DNA of 6,994 bases from Butyrivibrio sp. (GCF_024699075.1 NZ_JAILQF010000404.1:1-6994); one strand, 5' to 3'. Positions 1 through 5,739 are shown, numbered from the stretch's first letter. Program-made: numbers and translations. Notes: a model not told the origin generated them from the letters alone.

Positions 1-164
1 CTAGTGTGTTGACTCGTTCATCTTTAATCAAATTACGAAGGATATGGATTTATATACAAGGATATAAAATCGAAGGCAATGTAATCATTGTCGAGATTTT
101 ATGACGAAGTAGATAAATTCATAGACAAGTAATTTGGTTAATTATGAATGAGTCAGCACACTAG
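1..164. repeat. Long imperfect palindromic element (MITE- or ERIC-like), possibly cut by the window edge
   Basis: Bases 1-36 are nearly the reverse complement of 129-164 (31 of 36 Watson-Crick pairs, 3 more G-U). The symmetry continues inward: 43-57 against 109-123 (13 of 15), 64-71 against 95-102 (8 of 8) and 77-81 against 86-90 (5 of 5), closing on a TAAT loop at 82-85. Both ends are CTAG. The whole 164 bases can therefore fold into one long hairpin. It carries no ORF of its own. The right end lies inside the 3' end of the AIR-synthase-like gene. It could be a non-autonomous mobile element, an intergenic repeat family, or an unusually long terminator-like hairpin; no clear T-tract follows on the plus strand, and the minus-strand continuation lies outside the window. 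It begins exactly at base 1, so its true left end is unknown. Confidence 0.75.
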
Positions 165-1241
165 TACCTTAAGAATCTCATCGCTTTGAGGAAGGTCCAG
201 AAATCTTGTCTCATCCTCATTTCTTATGATTCGGTCATTGCCTTTTACAAGTTTTCCAATTACTGCTGCCGGAATTCCCTCTTCTTCAAGGGCTTTAACC
301 ATCTTTCCTCCATCAAAAGCTGCTATAAGAAGCGATCCTCCTGATGCGAGAAGATAAGGATTAAGGTCAAAAACATCAGTGATCTCAACAGTCTCCTGTC
401 TTATAGGTATAGCTTTTAGATCAACTTCCATTCCAAGTCCCGTCATCTGGCCGAGCTCCCACAGCGCTGCAAATATTCCGCCGCTTGATATATCATGGAT
501 ACATACCGCCTTATTTAAAGCCGCAATACGGGCTTCATCATAAACTGAGAGATAGTCCATTTTTCCAAAAGAAAGACCTGCATCTATGATAAAAGAAGGA
601 TATCTTTTTCTTATAATATCTCCCTTTTCTTCTGCAAGCATGGCAGTTCCGGATAGGGCAATCCACTTGGTAACTACGATGTCATATTCTCTATCAGGCT
701 TTGATAAAAGAGCTTTTTTATCAGAAAAAGATTTATTCAAAGAGTAAATATCAAAAGATTCAGGATCAGATTCTAAATCAGATTCAGATTTAGATTCAGA
801 TATGATTCCTTCCTTAGTCCTGTATCCTATAGCAGTCGCTGTCACAAGGGGAGCCTTTACTAATCCTGAAACTTCAGTATGACCTCCTGCAATCTCAGCT
901 TTATAATAAGCTGCTGCATCCTGAGCATCATTCATTATCTTCCTTATAACAGCTTCCTGTGCATCTGCAGGAAGAGTTATTGATATAAGTATCTGCAAAG
1001 GCTCTCCGCCGCCTGCGATAAGATTGTTACAGGCAGTTATTACTGCATATTTACCGCTATACGACGAATTTACAGTAACAGTATGTACCGAAGAAACTAT
1101 GTCAAAATCTTCATTTATATCATCGGTTTCAAAACAGGCGCAGTCGGTATATCCTGCTGCGCCATTCTTATATTTACCATTATGGATCTGTTTCCAAACA
1201 GACCTTTTAAGTACATTCTCTGTAATCTTACCGATTCTCAT
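153..1241 (-). CDS. AIR synthase-related protein, HypE/PurM-like (hydrogenase maturation factor-like)
   Basis: This 362-aa protein has the two-domain PurM/HypE/SelD/ThiL fold, a superfamily of ATP-using enzymes. Recognisable are the N-terminal GKITENVLKRSV, GGHTEV at 119-124, VVTKWIALSGTA near 189-200, HDISSGGIFAALWEL at 249-263 and IPIRQETVEI near 279-288. These resemble the stand-alone HypE-like 'AIR synthase' common in Lachnospiraceae, whose substrate I do not know. Two things are odd. The Asp expected in the STDP-like segment is absent (residues 48-60 read without Asp), and the usual Asn-Asp pair is Asn-Asn at 72-73, so ATP or metal binding may be altered. Residues about 148-183 form an extra Ser/Asp/Glu-rich linker. 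The ATG overlaps the upstream VanW gene's TGA (ATGA), implying translational coupling. The last three codons and stop lie inside the 1-164 palindrome. Family assignment is firm; function is not. Confidence 0.85.
   Translation of the reverse strand: MRIGKITENVLKRSVWKQIHNGKYKNGAAGYTDCACFETDDINEDFDIVSSVHTVTVNSSYSGKYAVITACNNLIAGGGEPLQILISITLPADAQEAVIRKIMNDAQDAAAYYKAEIAGGHTEVSGLVKAPLVTATAIGYRTKEGIISESKSESDLESDPESFDIYSLNKSFSDKKALLSKPDREYDIVVTKWIALSGTAMLAEEKGDIIRKRYPSFIIDAGLSFGKMDYLSVYDEARIAALNKAVCIHDISSGGIFAALWELGQMTGLGMEVDLKAIPIRQETVEITDVFDLNPYLLASGGSLLIAAFDGGKMVKALEEEGIPAAVIGKLVKGNDRIIRNEDETRFLDLPQSDEILKVLVC
756..803. repeat. In-frame imperfect hexanucleotide tandem repeat (8 units, AGATTC-like)
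   Basis: Eight consecutive 6-base units read on the plus strand as AGATTC, AGGATC, AGATTC, TAAATC, AGATTC, AGATTT, AGATTC, AGATAT. On the coding (minus) strand they give a run of Ser alternating with Glu, Lys, Asp, Leu or Pro (residues 147-162 of the AIR-synthase-like protein). Because the period is 6, copy-number change would lengthen or shorten the linker without shifting frame. Confidence 0.8.
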
Positions 1242-2842
1242 CCGCCTGTAGTCCCATCTGTTGTTTGAGCTGTCTGATCACTTGCAGTTTCGCCCGTTGC
1301 TCCATCAGTTGTTGTAGCCTGATCCTGGCTTTCTGTAGCAGTCTGATCAGTTGTTATAGGAAGTCCAGTTGTAGGATCAATCTGCTGGCTTTGAGCCGCT
1401 ATTACTGCTGCCATTGAGTTACTCATGGCAACTACCTGATCGTATGATCCTGTCGCTATCGCAGCATTGATCTGAGCCAGAACATTTTCATCCGCTCCCG
1501 CCGTTCCTACTGCCACTATTCTCGGAACCATGCTGTAATTACTTGAATTGACTACCTCACGGCTTTCTTCCTTGCCGTTAACTGTGACAACCTTCCAGAG
1601 CTGAGCCTTTATTCCATTATGTGCAGACTGGGTTACCTTTACATAGCCAACCGGCTGGGATGAATCAAGTACGAAAGTATCTGTTTCAGGAACGTTGGTT
1701 TCCAGAACTTCACTTTCATAAGTTACAACCCTGTCTGATTCTCTAGTCTCAACTCCATATATTGTAAATACTATCGATTTATCTGATGTTGTATATCCAT
1801 CAATATAGATAGGATAATCAGTACTATTTACAAATTTAAAGTTCTTACCGCCATTTTCAGCTATCGCAGCATCCTGTGAAGGATCTACATAACTTACTAT
1901 CATGGAATGACTATATCTTTCTGTTACTTCAAGCTCTGCCTTAAGAACTGCATTGTATAAAGTTGTGGATACCTGACAGATTCCGCCGCCAAAGCTCTCT
2001 ACTACCTGACCCTGAAGGTATGATCCTGCAAGATAATAACCATTTTCCTCTGTAAAAGGAGTTATATTATCAAGCATTGAAAACTCTTCGCCCGGATATA
2101 ATGTGATGCCGCTTGCAAGCTTACATCCGTTGGCAATATTACCGCTTCTTGATGAACCTGATGTCTTATAGCTTGTAGAATATGTTCCAAGCACATCTCC
2201 AACCTTTGAAAGTTCCTCTGAACTTCCCATAGGTTCTGTAACATCTACTGTAAGAGCAAGTTCAAAATCTGAGCCATCCCAGCTGTCTATGATATAATTC
2301 TGAAGCTGGTCAATAGAAGCTGTCTGATTGAGCTCATATCCTGTAGTTCCCTCTACAATACTAAAAGATCCATTCTCACGATCAAGCGAGTAGTCAACCT
2401 CTTCAACATTGAATGAATCGCATTCGCCTGCAAAAACGTCCATGATCATTGTGTCATCAAAAGCATATTCAAGATCAAGAGATACTCCGCCATTTGCGAT
2501 GTCCTTGAGCTGTTTGTAACGCTGAACCACGTTACCTTCTTTTCCTATATTAAGAGCACTGTCTACCACATCTGTATTAGTCCAGGTAAGTCCAAGATCT
2601 GCAGCCGTTACAGTTACTACGTCCTCCTGCCTTGCACCTTTTAACGTAATATTGGCTGCAGAAAGCGTATCCATATATGAATTGACCGCCGAAACCGCTT
2701 CATCATAAGTCATCCCTGAAACATCAACGCTTCCAATAGTTACCCCATTGGGAATCTTAGCTTCAGTCTTAGCCTCCGTGACCATTGGAGATGCCAGCAT
2801 AATCGCAGCAAAAGCTGCTACACCAATCACTATCTTTCTCAT
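1238..2842 (-). CDS. Exported VanW family protein with PG-binding-4-like and G5-like domains
   Basis: The 534-aa product is predicted to be secreted and cell-wall associated. Residues 1-24 are a signal peptide (MRK, hydrophobic core, cleavage probably after TEA). Residues about 31-200 contain two peptidoglycan-binding-4-like segments (VTIGSVDVSGMTYDEAV; later SIVEGTTGYELN). Residues about 218-352 are the VanW domain, with PGEEFS, GGGICQVSTTLYNA at 285-298 and RYSHSMIVSYV. Residues about 365-446 resemble a G5 domain ending PRIVAVGTAG. The last 50 residues are a Thr/Gln/Asp/Gly-rich low-complexity tail. The frame is open upstream to 2929, but only the ATG at 2842 has a Shine-Dalgarno (AGAGG, 6 nt away) and gives a clean signal peptide. 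VanW is named from vancomycin-resistance clusters, but no other van gene is present, so a resistance role should not be assumed; a general envelope role is more likely. Confidence 0.92.
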   Translation of the reverse strand: MRKIVIGVAAFAAIMLASPMVTEAKTEAKIPNGVTIGSVDVSGMTYDEAVSAVNSYMDTLSAANITLKGARQEDVVTVTAADLGLTWTNTDVVDSALNIGKEGNVVQRYKQLKDIANGGVSLDLEYAFDDTMIMDVFAGECDSFNVEEVDYSLDRENGSFSIVEGTTGYELNQTASIDQLQNYIIDSWDGSDFELALTVDVTEPMGSSEELSKVGDVLGTYSTSYKTSGSSRSGNIANGCKLASGITLYPGEEFSMLDNITPFTEENGYYLAGSYLQGQVVESFGGGICQVSTTLYNAVLKAELEVTERYSHSMIVSYVDPSQDAAIAENGGKNFKFVNSTDYPIYIDGYTTSDKSIVFTIYGVETRESDRVVTYESEVLETNVPETDTFVLDSSQPVGYVKVTQSAHNGIKAQLWKVVTVNGKEESREVVNSSNYSMVPRIVAVGTAGADENVLAQINAAIATGSYDQVVAMSNSMAAVIAAQSQQIDPTTGLPITTDQTATESQDQATTTDGATGETASDQTAQTTDGTTGG

Positions 2843-2848
2843 AATTAT

Positions 2849-2853
2849 CCTCT
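2849..2853 (-). promoter_or_regulatory. Ribosome binding site fixing the VanW gene start
   Basis: AGAGG on the minus strand sits 6 nt before the ATG at 2842. The upstream in-frame TTG at 2929 has no comparable site and would put 29 extra residues before the signal peptide, so 2842 is chosen. Confidence 0.8.
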
Positions 2854-2938
2854 TACTTACGAATAAATTTATATAAGAAAAAACTATTGCATTTAGACAA
2901 GGCACATAAAAAGCCATCCAAATGCACAAACAAACACT

Positions 2939-2961
2939 GTGAATAATAATTTATTATTCAC
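2939..2961. promoter_or_regulatory. Perfect 11-bp-arm palindrome, candidate operator or leader hairpin
   Basis: GTGAATAATAA and its exact reverse complement TTATTATTCAC are separated by a single T at 2950. It lies just downstream of the putative minus-strand promoter, roughly 14-36 nt into the VanW transcript. The one-base centre and AT-rich core suit a dimeric regulator site better than a terminator, and no T-tract follows on either strand. It vaguely recalls Fur/PerR-type boxes, but I cannot assign a regulator. Confidence 0.55.
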
Positions 2962-2981
2962 TGCCACTACCCTTGTGCTAT

Positions 2982-3010
2982 ATTATAAATAGCTAATTAA
3001 TTATTGTTAT
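2982..3010 (-). promoter_or_regulatory. Putative promoter of the VanW/AIR-synthase operon
   Basis: On the minus strand a perfect -10 TATAAT (2987-2982) is preceded after a 17-bp spacer by ATAACA (3010-3005, 4 of 6 matches to TTGACA). The transcript would start near 2975 and have a leader of about 130 nt containing the 2939-2961 palindrome. The region is AT-rich, so a chance match is possible. Confidence 0.45.
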
Positions 3011-3155
3011 TTAAAGAAATAAAAGTATCGCATATCTCTTCAAATGCACTATTTATCTTGTGGGGAATACATTTATATAGGTACTGTGCTTTAAGCATTA
3101 CTATATGAACAAATAACCCTCACGTCATTATACCACTTTTTGGGGGAACGGAAAC

Positions 3156-3800
3156 TTGTTTAATAATATTGGCTTTCCAACTTTTTTATTTCTTTTCATA
3201 ATCTTCTGCGCATGGCTTAGGATCGAAATGAATAAAGATTCCAAAAAGCCAAATGGTCAGCAAACTTTCTGGGAAAGAGAAAGACTTGCAAACCTTGCGC
3301 CCATAAAGAGTCTCAAGGATCTTGATTATATTACGATCCCTGAAGACAAGCTCCCTTTTGGTGCCCTGAAAGATCATAAAGAAATAGAACATATGGAATA
3401 TACGATACATAATCTTTCAAAGGACACCAGAAAAATAGTAAATCTTACCGGCATAACCAATACAGATCTAAAACTCGAATACGGAGCTGCCAATATTACA
3501 AAGCTCATGGAATATGACGCAAGCTACATAACTCTTATTAAAACCCTTCAGGAATGGGCTGATGTATTGTATGAAGAGGGTCTTTATAAGGAAATCGTAT
3601 CTATGCTTGAATTTTCGGTTTCCACCAAATGTGATATATCAGAAACCTATCATATGCTATGTGATATCTACAAAAATCATCTTGGTCTCTCTGAAACAGA
3701 AGCCAGAGACAAAATTAAAGCCCTGCAGCCATATGCCGCAGAGCTAAGATCCATGAACAAAGATTCAATTGAACAGTACCTGATGCAGGAAGCAGGGTAA
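3156..3800 (+). CDS. Unrecognised protein, N-terminal membrane anchor and TPR-like helical region
   Basis: I do not recognise a named family for this 214-aa protein. Starting at TTG 3156, residues about 5-21 form one hydrophobic segment (IGFPTFLFLFIIFCAWL) followed by Arg/Lys, suggesting a membrane anchor with the rest in the cytoplasm. Residues about 110-195 are strongly helical with TPR-like spacing of small and bulky residues (LQEWADVLYEEGLYKEIVSM), so a scaffold or protein-binding role is possible but unproven. The TTG has a G-rich run (GGGGG, 3142-3146) 9 nt upstream. An alternative ATG at 3228 has AGGA 5 nt upstream and would give a 190-aa soluble form; the hydrophobic segment favours the TTG start. 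It is the only plus-strand gene here and converges with nth, the stops being 2 nt apart. Confidence 0.75.
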   Translation: MFNNIGFPTFLFLFIIFCAWLRIEMNKDSKKPNGQQTFWERERLANLAPIKSLKDLDYITIPEDKLPFGALKDHKEIEHMEYTIHNLSKDTRKIVNLTGITNTDLKLEYGAANITKLMEYDASYITLIKTLQEWADVLYEEGLYKEIVSMLEFSVSTKCDISETYHMLCDIYKNHLGLSETEARDKIKALQPYAAELRSMNKDSIEQYLMQEAG

Positions 3801-3802
3801 GT

Positions 3803-4453
3803 TCATTTAGCTGTATAGCTAGGACAGATATCGCTCATAAAGCACTCCGAACACTTTGGTGTAGGTGCCTTACATATGGTCCTTCCAAGGAATATTATCT
3901 GGATGTTATATCTGATCCAGTTTTCTTTGGGAAGTATCTTCATAAGATCCTGTTCTACTACAACAGGATCATCAGAGTCTGTAAATCCAAGCCTTTTGGA
4001 TATTCTCTTAACATGAGTATCCACAACGATACTTGGGTCTTCAAATATATTGCCTCTTATTACGTTGGCAGTTTTACGTCCAACTCCGGGAAGTGACGTA
4101 AGCTCTTCTATTGTCCTTGGGACTTCTCCATTAAAATCACTTTCAAGCTTCCTGGCGCAGCCTATTATATTCTTTGCTTTGGCATGATAGAAGCCTATGG
4201 AATGGATCTCTTTTTCCAGCTCCTTAATATCAGCATTTGCAAAATCATGTACTGTAGGATACTTGGCAAAAAGGGATGGGGTTACCATGTTTACCCTTTT
4301 GTCAGTGCACTGGGCTGACAGTATGGTAGCAATTAAAAGCTCAAAGGCGTTTCTATGGTCGAGGTATGTTCGCATATCTGAGCCGTACTGCTCGTCGAGA
4401 CGCTTGCATACTTCTGTTACTCTGTTCATTACCGCTTTAGTTTTTCTGATCAT
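3803..4453 (-). CDS. nth: Endonuclease III (DNA glycosylase/AP lyase)
   Basis: This 216-aa base-excision repair enzyme removes oxidised pyrimidines and cuts the DNA backbone at the resulting abasic site. The helix-hairpin-helix is LPGVGRKTA at 121-129 with catalytic Lys127. The catalytic Asp is Asp145 in VVDTHVKR. The four cysteines of the [4Fe-4S] cluster are Cys194, 201, 204 and 210 with the classic C-x6-C-x2-C-x5-C spacing. Length is normal for the family (about 210). The ATG at 4453 has an AGGG Shine-Dalgarno 7 nt upstream; Met9 is a less likely internal start. Upstream lies the multi-hairpin element at 4491-4662, so nth is probably not tightly co-transcribed with the genes to its right. 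Its stop nearly abuts the convergent gene's stop, leaving no intergenic terminator. Confidence 0.97.
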   Translation of the reverse strand: MIRKTKAVMNRVTEVCKRLDEQYGSDMRTYLDHRNAFELLIATILSAQCTDKRVNMVTPSLFAKYPTVHDFANADIKELEKEIHSIGFYHAKAKNIIGCARKLESDFNGEVPRTIEELTSLPGVGRKTANVIRGNIFEDPSIVVDTHVKRISKRLGFTDSDDPVVVEQDLMKILPKENWIRYNIQIIFLGRTICKAPTPKCSECFMSDICPSYTAK

Positions 4454-4490
4454 ATCATTACCCTGTTTTTATAATTATCAAAATGAGGTA

Positions 4491-4662
4491 GGTGTCAAAA
4501 GTTCCTTTTGACACCATATGACTACCGGATTGTTCCGTTTCTTCGAAACTCTCACATCTACGTTCTACTCCGGTCGGCGCAAAGCAGACATCCCCCGGAT
4601 GTCTTGCGCCTTCAAACATTCGCAAATCCGCACTACGTGCTACTTTGCTCATGCCTATGCAT
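4491..4662. repeat. Compact array of five stem-loops, probable dispersed intergenic repeat or structured RNA
   Basis: Five stem-loops follow one another. H1: 4491-4515, perfect 11-bp arms GGTGTCAAAAG/CTTTTGACACC with a 3-nt loop. H2: ACCGGA (4524-4529) with TCCGGT (4569-4574), enclosing GTTTC-ttc-GAAAC at 4537-4549. H3: 4576-4610, 14 bp (GGCGCAA plus GACATCC) with an AGCA bulge and a CCC loop. H4: 4622-4648, GCAAA and GCAC paired with GTGC and TTTGC around a TAC loop, with symmetric 3-nt internal loops. H5: 4651-4662, ATGC-ctat-GCAT. By eye it is clearly richer in G+C than its surroundings. A 64-codon frame on the minus strand (4458-4652) spans it, but its sequence is dictated by the palindromes, so I do not call it a gene. 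No T-tract makes it a standard terminator. Confidence 0.7.
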
Positions 4663-4670
4663 AATCCAGA

Positions 4671-4964
4671 CTACTCTTCAATAATCTCATACCTATCAAA
4701 GATCTTATCATGACCACATAGATGTTTGGTACCGTCATCATCGACTATTACATAATCATTCTCACAGACAAAAGTACGACCTCTCCTGTGATTGATGTAT
4801 GGACATACTATAAGACCGTTATCACGCGTTACTTTAACAAGATTATCTGTCACGAACCAGCCTTTGGTCACAACTTCAGAATATGGTTCAAAACCATCCT
4901 CAAAGCCTTTGCCAAGCTCATACTTATAGACTGTTGATTTAATAGGAGTTCTGATACATCTCAT
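4671..4964 (-). CDS. Small protein of uncertain family, possibly PGDYG-like
   Basis: The 97-aa product starts RCIRTPIKSTVYKYELG and ends with a segment (ENDYVIVDDDGTKHLCG, then KIFDRYEII) that resembles the C-terminal pattern of small phage-type PGDYG proteins: a GDY-V motif, a turn with Asp-Gly, then a Phe..Tyr-Glu tail. This resemblance is from memory and weak. It has four Cys (residues 3, 54, 67, 83) and His59, 81 and 85, but no clear zinc-binding spacing. No signal peptide or membrane segment is seen, so it is probably cytoplasmic. The ATG at 4964 is chosen because AAGGA lies 7 nt upstream; the frame extends to a TTG at 4991 without a better site. It has a possible promoter of its own after engB and is separated from nth by the multi-hairpin element. 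Confidence 0.75.
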   Translation of the reverse strand: MRCIRTPIKSTVYKYELGKGFEDGFEPYSEVVTKGWFVTDNLVKVTRDNGLIVCPYINHRRGRTFVCENDYVIVDDDGTKHLCGHDKIFDRYEIIEE

Positions 4965-4971
4965 AAATGCT

Positions 4972-4976
4972 TCCTT
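4972..4976 (-). promoter_or_regulatory. Ribosome binding site fixing the start of the 97-aa protein
   Basis: AAGGA on the minus strand is 7 nt before the ATG at 4964, within a purine-rich run (GAGAAAGGAAG). This makes the shorter 97-aa reading preferable to one beginning at the TTG at 4991. Confidence 0.75.
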
Positions 4977-5026
4977 TCTCCCTGGAATCAATCCGGATTC
5001 TATAAAATAATACTCTTCTTAAAATA

Positions 5027-5055
5027 ATTATAACGCTTTAACAAATTATTTTCTA
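5027..5055 (-). promoter_or_regulatory. Possible promoter for the 97-aa protein gene
   Basis: A perfect TATAAT -10 (5032-5027, minus strand) is preceded at 17 bp by TAGAAA (5055-5050, 4 of 6). The -35 would overlap the engB stop codon. The spacer between the two genes is AT-rich, so this is suggestive only. Confidence 0.4.
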
Positions 5056-5640
5056 CATTCTATCATTTATGATATCGTAGATTTCTTCTCTCCCCTTTTT
5101 GGTAACAGCTGAATACGGGATGAGAAGTTCATCTTCAGGCATATTAAGTGTCTGACGTATGAGCTTGATAGCCTTGGGAAGCTGCGACTTATTGAGCTTA
5201 TCAGCTTTAGTAGCAATTATGATAGGCTCAAATCCCTGATGAACTATCCATTCATACATCTGGATGTCATTGGCAGAAGGCTCATGTCTTATATCTATCA
5301 AAAGAAATACATTCTTAAGAACTCTGGATGTATGGAGATAGTTCTCTATCATCCTACCCCACTTTTCAACCTCACCTTTGGCTCTCTTGGCATATCCATA
5401 TCCAGGAAGATCCACAAGATAAAATTCATTATTAACATGATAAAAATTGATAGTCTGCGTCTTGCCGGGTTCTGCACTCGTACGAGCAAGATTCTTACGA
5501 TTCATAAGTCCGTTGATAAGCGAAGACTTGCCAACATTACTCTTACCTGCAAAAGCAAATTCAGGCTGAGAGTTATTAGGAAGCTTACTGGTTATACCAC
5601 ATACTATCTCAAGTTCAGCATTCTTAATCTTAAATTCCAT
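5053..5640 (-). CDS. engB: Ribosome biogenesis GTP-binding protein EngB (YsxC/YihA)
   Basis: This 195-aa TRAFAC-class GTPase is needed for late assembly of the 50S ribosomal subunit. All G motifs are present: G1 GKSNVGKSS at 32-40, G2 around PGKTQT at 58-63, G3 DLPGYG at 77-82, G4 TKAD at 144-147 and G5 SAVTKKG at 177-183. Length is typical. The ATG at 5640 has GGAG 7 nt upstream. It lies 99 nt downstream of clpX on the same strand. In Bacillus subtilis and many clostridia lon genes lie between clpX and this gene; none is here. The terminator-like hairpin ends immediately before its Shine-Dalgarno, so its expression may depend on read-through from clpX or on a promoter I could not find. It is intact and ordinary in sequence. 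Confidence 0.97.
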   Translation of the reverse strand: MEFKIKNAELEIVCGITSKLPNNSQPEFAFAGKSNVGKSSLINGLMNRKNLARTSAEPGKTQTINFYHVNNEFYLVDLPGYGYAKRAKGEVEKWGRMIENYLHTSRVLKNVFLLIDIRHEPSANDIQMYEWIVHQGFEPIIIATKADKLNKSQLPKAIKLIRQTLNMPEDELLIPYSAVTKKGREEIYDIINDRM

Positions 5641-5651
5641 TATATTTCTCC

Positions 5652-5682
5652 AAAAACAAGGCAGGAGCTTGCACCCCTGCCT
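5652..5682 (-). terminator. Rho-independent terminator-like hairpin after clpX
   Basis: On the minus strand AGGCAGG (5682-5676) pairs exactly with CCTGCCT (5665-5659) around a 10-nt loop region, followed by TGTTTTT. The stem is 7 bp and GC-rich, as expected for an intrinsic terminator. The T-run stops right at the engB Shine-Dalgarno (5651-5648), so read-through transcripts carry the hairpin next to the engB start. It may be a partial terminator setting the clpX-to-engB ratio. Confidence 0.6.
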
Positions 5683-5739
5683 GTATTATCAGTCACCTAC
5701 ACTGTCTGCATTGCCAATATTCGCAATCAGGCTGTGCTA

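Larger units (their letters stand above)
2843..3155. other. Divergent intergenic region of 313 bases
   Basis: This AT-rich stretch separates the VanW gene (leftward) from the plus-strand gene at 3156 (rightward). It contains a likely minus-strand promoter at 2982-3010 and a perfect palindrome at 2939-2961. I found no convincing promoter for the rightward gene: TACTAT at 3099-3104 and TATATA at 3074-3079 lack a matching -35. No ORF, tRNA or recognised riboswitch was seen. Confidence 0.6.

Noticed and set aside
1..164. Integron attC-type recombination site
   Set aside because: The segment is palindromic like attC, but I cannot find the matching RYYYAAC/GTTRRRY core pair at its ends, and no integrase or cassette structure is present.
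1238..2842. Vancomycin-resistance gene vanW
   Set aside because: VanW-domain proteins are widespread in Firmicutes; there is no vanH, vanA/B, vanX or VanRS regulator nearby, and the G5/PG-binding architecture is that of general envelope proteins.
2843..2929. Upstream in-frame extension of the VanW gene to a TTG at 2929
   Set aside because: It has no ribosome site and would bury the signal peptide; the ATG at 2842 has both a good site and a normal signal peptide.
4468..4498. Possible minus-strand nth promoter: perfect TTGACA (4498-4493) in the H1 arm and TATAAA (4473-4468)
   Set aside because: The spacer is 19 bp and transcription would begin around 4461, inside or past the nth Shine-Dalgarno (4464-4461), so it would not make a normal nth message.
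4458..4652. 64-codon minus-strand frame across the multi-hairpin element
   Set aside because: Its codons are dictated by palindromic DNA, no convincing ribosome site precedes it, and it has no recognisable protein features.
5710..5727. ATTGC/GCAAT small hairpin just after clpX
   Set aside because: Only 5 bp with an 8-nt loop and no T-tract; likely chance in AT-rich DNA.
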